A stretch of 64,000 bases of DNA, from positions 1 through 64,000 of the forward strand of contig JAUJPC010000003.1 in assembly GCA_030447305.1 (NCBI GenBank), in the 5' to 3' direction. The position numbers were made by a program, and so were the translations under genes. Shown here piece after piece: positions 57,585-64,000 of the stretch; position 1 is the first letter of the stretch, and each line of letters opens with the position of its first letter. Below the pieces are notes generated by a model. It ran no database searches, had not been told where the DNA came from, and saw nothing but the letters and a program-made list of their open reading frames with translations. The stretch comes from Actinomycetota bacterium (GTDB lineage Bacteria > Actinomycetota > CADDZG01 > JAHWKV01).

Positions 57585-57731
57585 CGCACAAATCCCGCCG
57601 CAATGGCTGGATCTCATATGGGCTGGGCCGTTCTGGGCCTCAGAGACCGGTCCACCGTCTTCGGAGACTCCTGATCGACGCGATTCCAAGGGGCGCGATT
57701 GTCTGCTGGACGAAACCGGCTGGCCCAGGTC

Positions 57732-58850
57732 TTATCCGGGGCGTTCTAGCTGGCCCAGCTGCGAAGAGTTGCGAGCAGCCTGAAGGACCTCCAGAATGCC
57801 ATCGGCGACCTCAGCCGCCGTTTCCTTGTCGAAGATCAGCGACACGTGGGTGGCGTCGTCAATCACCCGCTGGGTGCTGTTCGTGGAGAGCCCGACCATA
57901 TCTTCCTGGAGCTCCAGCCACTCCCTCGGCTGCTTCCCGGCCGAGATGACCAGAAGGGGAATGTCGCCCAGGGTGCCCAGGGGCCGGACCTGGCGGTGGA
58001 TCGCCCGAACGGCGTCGTTTTCGTACCGCTGGCTCTTGAACAGCTCCGGGGAGGACCAGATCGCCTTCATCTGGCCCCGTTCCTCGTCCGGAAGGCCTCC
58101 AAAGTCGAAGGTGCCGCCGGCGTCGAAGTACGCGCGCCAGAAACCGATCCTGGCCATTGCGGAGAAGGTTCGCTGAAGCCTGCGGAAGCTCTCGTACTTC
58201 CGCTCCTCCTCCGGCATCCGCTCGAACTGCTCCGGGTGCGCTGAGTCGAGCAGCACCATGCCGGCGACCTCATCGGGGTTCTGGGAAGCGAACATCCGGG
58301 CGTACAAGCCGCCCAACGAGTGGCCGACCAGCACATACGGCCCCTCGACATCGGCAGCCTGGAGCATCAGGTTGAGTTGCGAGGCAACCTGCTTCGCGTC
58401 CTGGGCATGGCCGATGGGATCGCTCCACCCCCGCCCCGGGCGGTCGTAGGAACAGACTCTCGTTTCCCGGGCAAGCTGGGGCTGGACCCATCCCCAGACG
58501 GGTGAGACTCCGCCCGAAAGTGCCTCCAGAACAATGGTGGGGCTGCCGGTTCCGGTGCAGTTGAGGTGCAGGTGCTGCCCGGCCGCCAGTTCGACGAGCC
58601 GGCCCGGAGCATCGTAGATGCGGCGGTCCAGTGCCGCGCCGACGCTCTCGTACAGGCCGCCGGCCCCTATAAGAAAGGGGATCACCAAGATGATGGCCAC
58701 CAGAAACCTCCGGACGCCGCTTCGGTGCTGTCGATTGCGTCTCGATAGCCACAGGGTCAGCACTATAAGCAGAGGCGGCCAGACCCAGTGGAGCAGCCCG
58801 GCGGGAAATCCGTCGCTAGCCAACGTCCCCCCCTGCAGAGGCCGTATCAA
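57732..58850 (-). CDS. membrane-anchored alpha/beta hydrolase
   Basis: A 372-residue protein with two N-terminal membrane segments (PAGLLHWVWPPLLIVLTLWL and FLVAIILVIPFLIGAGG), followed by an alpha/beta hydrolase domain. The nucleophile elbow is YVLVGHSLGGLYARMF with Ser in GHSLG, the oxyanion region is TGTGSPTIVLEALSGGVSPV, and the catalytic His is in VIDDATHVSLI. It is probably an esterase or lipase facing outside or anchored in the membrane. No partner genes are adjacent. It is the first gene of a lower-density accessory zone. Confidence 0.82.
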   Translation of the reverse strand: MIRPLQGGTLASDGFPAGLLHWVWPPLLIVLTLWLSRRNRQHRSGVRRFLVAIILVIPFLIGAGGLYESVGAALDRRIYDAPGRLVELAAGQHLHLNCTGTGSPTIVLEALSGGVSPVWGWVQPQLARETRVCSYDRPGRGWSDPIGHAQDAKQVASQLNLMLQAADVEGPYVLVGHSLGGLYARMFASQNPDEVAGMVLLDSAHPEQFERMPEEERKYESFRRLQRTFSAMARIGFWRAYFDAGGTFDFGGLPDEERGQMKAIWSSPELFKSQRYENDAVRAIHRQVRPLGTLGDIPLLVISAGKQPREWLELQEDMVGLSTNSTQRVIDDATHVSLIFDKETAAEVADGILEVLQAARNSSQLGQLERPG

Positions 58851-59274
58851 TCGTTTCGACCGTCATCTCGATAAGCGTCGCAGACAAGTCCAAAGTGAGA
58901 AAGGTCCCGCGGCCCAGCTCCGTGCCGTCTCCCGCACGGCAGGCTTTGCTTCCTGGGGGAGCGAGCTAGTTCCATCCGAATCTAATCAAGCGGGACGAGC
59001 AGTACATGCGATATGGCCAATAACCCCCGGGAAGCCAACAACAACACATCGTCACCTAACCAAGCTACTTGGTCGACTGTAGCGTGCTGGAAAAGGAACG
59101 TTGGACCGATTAGCCGCCCGCTCGGCCACCGATGGGATGAGAATGGGATTCAAGCGCTTGCCACCGAAAAGGGTAACAATCTTCACCCACAGATGACTCG
59201 AAGCTTGAAGGGGATGCCCGGTGGGCTGATGGCAGCGGCCACGTGAGTCATCGACGACAAAGGGACTACCGATC
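58851..59274. other. intergenic region without supported gene
   Basis: About 420 bases. One plus-strand frame (59013-59246) is open, but it has no Shine-Dalgarno and odd composition (MANNPREANNNTSSPNQATW), so it is not called. No clear promoter or repeat was found. Confidence 0.4.
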
Positions 59275-59646
59275 GTGACCGATCAACCATCGCTCGGCAG
59301 CCGAGTTCGGAGTGGGATTATTGCGGCTTGGGGGGCGGTAAGCGGTGTGGCGCCCCACGTTTTGCACCACGTGGGCCCCCTTGCGGGGTCGGCACTGGTA
59401 GCGGGGACCGTCGGCAGGGCTCTTTTCGCCGGAATCGGATTGGCTGCTTCCATTCCGTTTCTACTCCGTCTTCGCCGTCGTTTCAACACCTGGATCGCTC
59501 CGGCGATCGCTTTGGCGGTCTTTGTGGTTGCCTTTACGATTAGCACCCTGCTAATTGCCCCCTTGCTCACCAACGGCCAGTCCGGCGAGTCGCATGGTCC
59601 GAAGGTGCATGATCCCGGGTCGCGGGAGCAGCATGGCCACACCTGA
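59275..59646 (+). CDS. small two-segment membrane protein
   Basis: A 123-residue protein with hydrophobic regions APHVLHHVGPLAGSALVAGT, LFAGIGLAASIPFLLRLRRR and APAIALAVFVVAFTISTLLI and a His-rich, hydrophilic tail (SHGPKVHDPGSREQHGHT). It starts with GTG at 59275. The His clusters in the membrane entry (HVLHHVG) and the tail could bind metal, but no family is recognised. A GC hairpin with adjacent T-rich sequence follows at 59738-59752, marking the end of its transcript. Confidence 0.6.
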   Translation: MTDQPSLGSRVRSGIIAAWGAVSGVAPHVLHHVGPLAGSALVAGTVGRALFAGIGLAASIPFLLRLRRRFNTWIAPAIALAVFVVAFTISTLLIAPLLTNGQSGESHGPKVHDPGSREQHGHT

Positions 59647-59737
59647 AGTAGGGGAGCAGGCCCGCTACGCGAGGAAGTAGCTCTCGGGTATTAGGTGGAA
59701 ACACCCGCAGAACCAGGTACCTTATGCCGGCCCGGTT

Positions 59738-59752
59738 GGGGGGTTTCCCCCC
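59738..59752 (+). terminator. GC hairpin terminator
   Basis: GGGGGG-TTT-CCCCCC followed by TTTCGCTCTTT. It lies about 90 bases after the small membrane protein gene and resembles an intrinsic terminator. Confidence 0.55.
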
Positions 59753-59884
59753 TTTCGCTCTTTCCGCATCGTCCCCACAATGAGCAAGACGCGTGCCGTC
59801 CCGAATGTCAGAAAGCATCGAATCCGGCGGGGGAGGTTCGCTCATAGGAATATCAGCCGAGGGCCCGATGAAGCCGGGCGATAG

Positions 59885-60523
59885 ATGAAGGCGGGGAAGA
59901 AGATGGTGGAGAAACCAAAAGGGAAACCGGGTCGGTGGCGTTACGGACTGGCGATTGCGCTCATGCTTGTAGGAACGTTCGCCTTCTTGCTGGCTTTTGA
60001 GGTTCTGAAGACTACCACGGAAGACATGGTGCAGGTAATCGTTCCGGGTGAGTCCACCATCACGGTTGAAGAACCGGGCGACTTCACCATCTTCTACGAG
60101 AGTCAGAGCACCGTTGACGGCCGGGTGTTCTCGACCGGGGACCTTCCCGGGATCAACATTGAGATCAGATCCAACGCTACGGGCGAGCCCGTGTCGATCA
60201 AAAAGCCCTCGGCTACAACCTCATACAGCCTTGGGGGACGCTCGGGCCAGTCGATTGCGGCTTTCTCGGTTCAAGAGACCGGCGACTACACCCTGGCAGC
60301 GGCATATCCCGAAGGGGCCGAGGGAACTGAAAGGGTCCTTGCCGTGGGGTCCGGTAGCGGTGGCGTAGGCAGGGCACTTGTCGCCGGAGGCATTGGTATG
60401 GCGGCGTTTCTAGCGGGATTGGTGATTGGACTGAGGACCTTCTTCAGGCGCCGCAAGGCCAAGAGGAATGGAGACGGGCCTACTGCAGGACAGGCAGCGG
60501 AACCCTTCCACACTCCAGCCTGA
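59885..60523 (+). CDS. two-segment membrane protein with outer beta domain
   Basis: A 212-residue protein. A basic start leads to a membrane segment (YGLAIALMLVGTFAFLLAFE), then about 110 residues of beta-rich outer domain (VQVIVPGESTITVEEPGDFT, LGGRSGQSIAAFSVQETGDY), a second segment (GRALVAGGIGMAAFLAGLVI) and a basic tail FFRRRKAKRNGD. This form is frequent in actinobacteria with no known role. It is followed by an arrestin-like gene and a lipoprotein gene on the same strand. Confidence 0.7.
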   Translation: MKAGKKMVEKPKGKPGRWRYGLAIALMLVGTFAFLLAFEVLKTTTEDMVQVIVPGESTITVEEPGDFTIFYESQSTVDGRVFSTGDLPGINIEIRSNATGEPVSIKKPSATTSYSLGGRSGQSIAAFSVQETGDYTLAAAYPEGAEGTERVLAVGSGSGGVGRALVAGGIGMAAFLAGLVIGLRTFFRRRKAKRNGDGPTAGQAAEPFHTPA

Positions 60524-60574
60524 GCAACACCCGCCCCACAGGAGTCATGACAGAGCCAACGCAAGGAGCCACGG

Positions 60575-61507
60575 ATGAGAATTTCGCGCAGCTGGTCCGG
60601 AGAGGAGCTGCTCCAAAAGGCAAGCTCCGCTCTTTCCCCCGCCTCGTGCAGCATCAAGAGCGACAAGCAGGTTTATGCGGCCGGCGAGACTGTCGTCGCC
60701 CAAGTTCGGCTTGGCTTCAGCAAGCAATGCGAGGTGGAGGAGGGTGTCATTGCTCTGCGTTGCGTGTGGGGTTACGAATATCGCTCGGACAACATGACGC
60801 ACTACACGGAAAGTGGATGGAACTGTGCCGAGAAAACCATCCTCACGGGCTGTCGCTTCCAGGGCGGAGAGACAGTTGTCGAGAAGTTCGAAGGCGAGAT
60901 TCCGGTCAACTCTCAACCGACCGGTCGGGGACTCGAGGTCCAGGTCAGATGGGAGATCTTTGTCCACCTGAAGATGTCGGGAGTGGACGTCAGAGAGGGA
61001 CACGATCTGATAGTTCTTTCGTCACCGGTGGACCGCACTGGCTCGCAACCGCAGTCCGCCAGCTCTGAATGTGAGGACTACGACCTTCGAATCGATATCG
61101 ACCAGCCATGGGTGCGCCCTGGGGAAGCAATAACAGGTACCGTCACCGTGATTCCCCACTTCGACCTCAAGGGGAGCAACATCAAGCTTCGCCTGGAGTA
61201 CCGGGAGAGGATTTCGTCGGGTTCGGAGTTTTCGTGGCGGCCCCCAAAGGCGATGGAGAAGACGCTCGCTGATCGTCCGGAACTACACGCGGGGACGCCG
61301 AAGAGTTATCCGTTCGCTGCCGCTGTCCCAAACAATGCCTGCCCGAGTCTGGAGACTGAGGACTTCAGCGTTCGCTGGGGGCTGGCAGCCAATGTGGAGC
61401 GTCGTCTCCGCAAAGACCAGAAGGTCCAGTTACCGGTACAGGTTCGAACTGCGCCGACGGTTGCCCGCAACTTCGGCTCTGTCAACGATGACGGAGGGAC
61501 CACCTGA
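60575..61507 (+). CDS. arrestin-fold-like protein (SpoOM-like)
   Basis: A 310-residue soluble protein of two beta-sandwich halves: the first with ASCSIKSDKQVYAAGETVVA and FKGEIPVN-type strands (here KFEGEIPVNSQPT), the second with DLRIDIDQPWVRPGEAITGT and FSVRWGLAANVERRLRKDQK. Paired sandwiches with a PGE/AGE turn in each recall arrestin and Bacillus SpoOM. No membrane segment or signal peptide is present. Bacterial arrestin-like proteins are poorly studied; partners and cargo are unknown. Its location beside membrane proteins suggests an adaptor role. Confidence 0.6.
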   Translation: MRISRSWSGEELLQKASSALSPASCSIKSDKQVYAAGETVVAQVRLGFSKQCEVEEGVIALRCVWGYEYRSDNMTHYTESGWNCAEKTILTGCRFQGGETVVEKFEGEIPVNSQPTGRGLEVQVRWEIFVHLKMSGVDVREGHDLIVLSSPVDRTGSQPQSASSECEDYDLRIDIDQPWVRPGEAITGTVTVIPHFDLKGSNIKLRLEYRERISSGSEFSWRPPKAMEKTLADRPELHAGTPKSYPFAAAVPNNACPSLETEDFSVRWGLAANVERRLRKDQKVQLPVQVRTAPTVARNFGSVNDDGGTT

Positions 61508-61522
61508 CGAGTTAGGAAAGGA

Positions 61523-61798
61523 ATGGGAATGGTGTCCAAGATGGAGGTAAAGCTTCTGGGCATGGTGGGTCTGGTCGTTCTACTCGCAGGGTGTGGCGGA
61601 GGACCTTCAGTAACCTTAGGCGCGCCGAGCCAGACGCCTACACCCGAAACCAGCGTGGATGTGTCCCCCACTTCCTCAGTCGTTCTGCCGACTCCAACGG
61701 AAGCCGCACCTCCGGGCCCGCCCCGCCCTGCGCCCGCGCCCCGAAGGCCGGCTTCGAATGGGGAGTCTGAGGTGTTGAGAAGGTGCAGCAGGTGTTAG
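61523..61798 (+). CDS. short Pro-rich lipoprotein
   Basis: A 91-residue protein with signal peptide and lipobox (LLGMVGLVVLLAGCGGGPSV), then a Thr/Pro/Ser-rich tail with no folded domain. ATG 61523 or 61529 may be the start; AGGAAAGGA precedes them. It may be a truncated version of a larger lipoprotein, since the tail ends abruptly in RRCSRC. It is the last plus-strand gene of the arrestin-like cluster. Confidence 0.5.
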   Translation: MGMVSKMEVKLLGMVGLVVLLAGCGGGPSVTLGAPSQTPTPETSVDVSPTSSVVLPTPTEAAPPGPPRPAPAPRRPASNGESEVLRRCSRC

Positions 61799-61863
61799 TC
61801 GGGTTGACGTCAAGAAGCGAAACCGTCTACTCGTCCTCCATCCCTTGGGGGTAACGCTTCCTT

Positions 61864-62154
61864 TCAGGTTCTCTGGACTATGACCCACTTCTTGCCACGG
61901 CCAACGATGCGCTCAAGTTCTGGCGATTCGTGTCCGCCGACAATAAGGAACTGAAAGCGACGCCTACGAATCTGTCGGTACTGCTCGACGGTCACTTGGA
62001 TTAGTTCGTCGCAGTCGCCGTTCGCACACTCGCATACTGCCCATATCGGGTCAGCTAGGCCCGGTCGGGTACATTTTTCGATTCAATCGTTTATCTTGCG
62101 GCCCAGATCCTGATTCGTGGCGCCGGCGTCTGCCCGTGACTCGGTTTCCGTCAT
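61864..62154 (-). pseudogene. small CxC-type zinc protein gene interrupted by one TGA
   Basis: One minus-strand frame of 97 codons is broken only by TGA at codon 24 (62083-62085). Before it: MTETESRADAGATNQDLGRK; after it: CTRPGLADPIWAVCECANGD, then DELIQVTVEQYRQIRRRR and VGGHESPELERIVGRGKK to the natural stop. The part after the stop resembles a family of small actinobacterial proteins with CECxxxxC and GHExPEVERV motifs, usually preceded by a helical start like that seen here. So this looks like a recent nonsense mutation, though readthrough cannot be excluded. Confidence 0.65.
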
Positions 62155-62431
62155 TAGAACGTTACGCCGAAGATGCCAAGGAGCTGTTTGGTTGCCTGAA
62201 CGAAGCGGTGCCGCCGACAAACCCGAATGATCCTGCTATGTCGACCACCACAGAACTGCCCCGAAGTCCGGATAAAGAGCTGTTGGACTCAACTGCTTTC
62301 TCCTGAGCTGATTTACCTTAATTCGGCCCGGAGTCGGCTTTGGATTGCTGGACTTGGAAGCAACGCAGCCGTCTCAGAGCAGGCCTGGTTGGCCGTCTCA
62401 GGTGGTCGTTTCTTCCGCCCGCCTGGCGCAA

Positions 62432-62466
62432 GTGGAGGACCGGCCGGTGCCGGGCCGGCCCTCCAC
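62432..62466 (-). terminator. hairpin after the DUF4399 gene
   Basis: GTGGAGGACCGGC (62432-62444) pairs with GCCGGCCCTCCAC (62454-62466), 12 of 13 bases, with a 9-base loop. It lies directly after the minus-strand stop at 62480. The remaining bases 62155-62431 hold no supported gene. Confidence 0.5.
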
Positions 62467-62479
62467 TGGCTCCGCGCGC

Positions 62480-62956
62480 TTATCCCGTTACCCGAATGTT
62501 GATGGTGTCGGTGGCGTCCAGCGCCTTGTGGGCCCCGTCCGCAAACTGCAGACAGAGCTCGTGCTCGCCGGGCTGCAGAGTAAGGTCCGCGTCCTTCTGG
62601 CCCTGACCGTAGTGGCGGTGGCTGTCATCGTTTGGAATGACCTCCCCAGGGGGAGCGCACTCGGTGTCGATCATGATGTGAAAGTGGCCGGCGCCCTCCC
62701 GAACCTGACCGGCCGGCTCGACGGTGAAGTTGGTGGCCTCCATCCGGACCTTCACCGGGTTCGCTACCGAGGCGCCGTCGGTGGGTTCGGCAAACGACAC
62801 CTCGCCGTCTCCGAGGGCTTCGGTATCCGTTACCTTTTCGACTGGACTCTGTACCGCGTCCTCTACCTCTTCCGCTTCATCCGCTGCCCGGCCGCAAGCG
62901 ACCGAAAGTACCAGAACACTAAAGATTGCTGCCGCTACCCTCGCCAATCTGTTCAT
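62480..62956 (-). CDS. DUF4399 lipoprotein
   Basis: A 158-residue exported protein. The signal peptide MNRLARVAAAIFSVLVLSVAC ends in a lipobox with Cys at residue 21. After an acidic linker, the DUF4399 domain appears: VSFAEPTDGASVANPVKVRM, GAGHFHIMIDTECAPPGEVI and LTLQPGEHELCLQFADGAH. The HFHIMID block with several His residues may bind a metal. The function of the family is unknown. It is transcribed away from the SxtJ/DUF5989 pair with a 236-base gap (62957-63192), in which nothing was found. Confidence 0.88.
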   Translation of the reverse strand: MNRLARVAAAIFSVLVLSVACGRAADEAEEVEDAVQSPVEKVTDTEALGDGEVSFAEPTDGASVANPVKVRMEATNFTVEPAGQVREGAGHFHIMIDTECAPPGEVIPNDDSHRHYGQGQKDADLTLQPGEHELCLQFADGAHKALDATDTINIRVTG

Positions 62957-63192
62957 GGCATTCCCTCCTTTTGTCGGCTATCCGACTACCTCAGTCAACT
63001 AACTGGTTCCCTGTCACCGGCTGGAACGAAGACGCCACAGCTTCTGAGTGATCGATCCAAGGCGCTGACATCTGGGATGCTAAAGAAAAACGTGCGCCAT
63101 TGACCAGATTTGCAATCTGAGTCGGGACAAGGCGGCGATCGGCCTTCCTGGCGGCGGCTCCGGAGATCCCACAATCTGAGGGGCGGGAGGGG

Positions 63193-63393
63193 CTAGAACA
63201 GCGGATAGATGAAGGCGCCAACACCCGTGCTGCCGAGAAGGATGACCAGTCCCAGCAATGACAGCACCAAGATCATCGGGATCATCCACCAGCGCTTGTT
63301 GCGCCAGACGAACGAGGAGACCTCCGAGGCGATGCCGTGCCGCCGGCCGGATGCCGCCTGTTCGAAGTCGGTTGTTTCCTTGTCGTCCGCCAT
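63193..63393 (-). CDS. DUF5989 (SaxN-like) membrane protein
   Basis: A 66-residue protein with a cytoplasmic start, the motif WRNKRWWMIPMILVLSLLGL and a single membrane segment ending TGVGAFIYPLF. This is the typical DUF5989 pattern. Such genes normally pair with an SxtJ-like gene, as here: the next gene lies 15 bases upstream on the same strand. Both often occur with carbamoyltransferases, but none is seen in the window. Confidence 0.85.
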   Translation of the reverse strand: MADDKETTDFEQAASGRRHGIASEVSSFVWRNKRWWMIPMILVLSLLGLVILLGSTGVGAFIYPLF

Positions 63394-63408
63394 TTCCTAA
63401 TACCTTTC

Positions 63409-63720
63409 TCAGGACTGCCTGAAGTAATCCTCGCGGGGCCGGGACCCGCCGTGCGGAGCCCAGTAGGACCGCCGGGCTCGGTCGATCCTCCTGCCGAGCA
63501 GGTCCTTGCCGAACATTCGCATCACGATCCCGGTAGGCGTGACCACTCCCAGGTAGACGAGCAGCAGGAGAGCCCACCCCAGATTCTGGGCGCATTCGCC
63601 GGCTCCAAGCCCCGGGACCCCGTTCAGCGGCGCTTCAACACCAGGCGTGATTGGATCGGCCCTCGGAGGGGAGATTACTAGCTGGAGAATTAGATCCTTG
63701 CGAGAAAGGACATAACCCAT
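63409..63720 (-). CDS. SxtJ-like membrane protein, N-terminally divergent or truncated
   Basis: A 103-residue frame whose last 60 residues match the C-terminus of SxtJ proteins: LLLVYLGVVTPTGIVMRMFG, then KDLLGRRIDRARRSYWAPHG. Full-length relatives have two earlier membrane segments which are missing here, and the first ~40 residues (SPPRADPITPGVEAPLNGVP) look unlike them. So either the gene has lost its 5' part or the true start lies at a later codon. It overlaps the divergent next gene by two bases. Confidence 0.6.
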   Translation of the reverse strand: MGYVLSRKDLILQLVISPPRADPITPGVEAPLNGVPGLGAGECAQNLGWALLLLVYLGVVTPTGIVMRMFGKDLLGRRIDRARRSYWAPHGGSRPREDYFRQS

Positions 63721-63907
63721 GGCTGAAGATCAGGAAAACGCTCCGATGCTGGAGGGTGTCGGCGAGCCCGCCCGGGAAAAGACTCTGGGCGAGCGCCCGG
63801 TCAGCGACCGGGACATCGAACAGATTCACGACCACATCGAGGACCTCCAAGGTGATCTTGCCGACCTTAGAACCAAGGGGGACCAAACGCTGCAGCCTCC
63901 GGCTTAA
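63719..63907 (+). CDS. small acidic hydrophilic protein
   Basis: A 62-residue, charged protein with a probable coiled coil (DRDIEQIHDHIEDLQGDLAD) and no membrane segment. AAAGGA lies 7-8 bases before the ATG. It is divergent from the SxtJ-like gene. No family is recognised. Confidence 0.5.
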   Translation: MAEDQENAPMLEGVGEPAREKTLGERPVSDRDIEQIHDHIEDLQGDLADLRTKGDQTLQPPA

Positions 63908-64000
63908 TCGAAGTCGAAGATCACCGACGGTCCGCTGTCCCGCTCTTCGATTTGCGCGCTGACTCGGATAAGCCCTGCCCGGACGCTCTGCCCGTACGCA
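63904..64000 (-). CDS. 3' end of an unidentified gene (partial)
   Basis: The last 31 codons of a minus-strand frame ending in TAA at 63906-63904: AYGQSVRAGLIRVSAQIEER then DSGPSVIFDFD. It overlaps the end of the neighbouring plus-strand gene by four bases. The sequence is too short for identification. Confidence 0.4.
   Translation of the reverse strand, partial: AYGQSVRAGLIRVSAQIEERDSGPSVIFDFD

Noticed and set aside
59013-59246. Plus-strand frame of 77 codons (MANNPREANNNTSS...)
   Set aside because: Odd composition, no ribosome site, no family resemblance.
62083-62085. Possible selenocysteine codon at the internal TGA
   Set aside because: No SECIS-like stem was evident directly downstream and the family normally has a sense codon of charged type there; nonsense mutation is simpler.

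Overview
The window is GC-rich, densely packed bacterial DNA spanning a chromosomal replication origin. Gene content points to an actinobacterium (Actinomycetota), probably a deep-branching or uncultivated one: an HspR-controlled dnaK-grpE-dnaJ-hspR-clpB operon, actinobacterial-type myo-inositol-phosphate synthase next to padR and a DUF5318 gene, an F420-type LLM oxidoreductase, DUF2017 beside clpS, a DUF6049-murJ-pseudokinase-sigma/anti-sigma-trxB-amidase-parB-parA block, and rpmH-dnaA-dnaN-recF-DUF721-gyrB-gyrA-tRNA-Ile-tRNA-Ala. No rRNA, CRISPR array, insertion sequence or prophage was seen. A species cannot be named from the sequence.

Layout. 1-2.7 kb: end of an ABC ATPase gene and an ECF sigma/anti-sigma pair. 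2.8-9.6 kb: chaperone operon on the minus strand with one HspR-type (HAIR) inverted repeat in front of dnaK. 9.6-12.2 kb: DUF2017, clpS, LLM oxidoreductase, dcd and a convergent tRNA-Gly. 12.2-16.7 kb: accessory genes (DUF4349 lipoprotein, P-loop kinase, ankyrin protein divergent from a MarR regulator, a heavily frameshifted TrkA-C/membrane pseudogene, a PspC mini-protein). 16.7-20 kb: dnaB, rplI, rpsR, ssb, rpsF. 20-25.2 kb: four polytopic membrane proteins. 25.2-29.7 kb: DUF5318, padR, ino1, methyltransferase, CCA-adding enzyme. 29.7-43.4 kb: envelope and partition block, with amt-glnB inserted. 43.4-44.4 kb: a gene-free stretch where rsmG is expected. 44.4-46.8 kb: jag, yidC, yidD, rnpA, rpmH (minus). 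46.8-48.8 kb: origin region with dnaA. 48.8-56.1 kb: dnaN, recF, DUF721, gyrB, gyrA (plus). 56.2-64 kb: tRNAs, a reductase-like gene, a hydrolase, then small uncharacterised membrane, arrestin-like and lipoprotein genes, a one-stop pseudogene and an SxtJ/DUF5989 pair.

How it works together. Genes diverge from the dnaA region as expected at oriC. DnaA boxes lie upstream and downstream of dnaA, and one perfect box lies upstream of dnaB, which also carries a textbook LexA/SOS palindrome. The block left of the origin (pcnA ... ino1-padR-DUF5318 ... rpsF-ssb-rpsR-rplI-dnaB) matches, in order outward from dnaA, two sets of genes that in Mycobacterium tuberculosis lie on opposite sides of the origin, which suggests an inversion across oriC.

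The most unusual points are translational. rpsR has no ATG/GTG/TTG start and appears to begin with CTG behind an ideal Shine-Dalgarno. dnaA likewise has no canonical start before its domain I; the best candidate is an ATA directly after a hairpin that buries the Shine-Dalgarno. MurJ and its pseudokinase partner, one fused protein in mycobacteria, are separate adjacent genes here.
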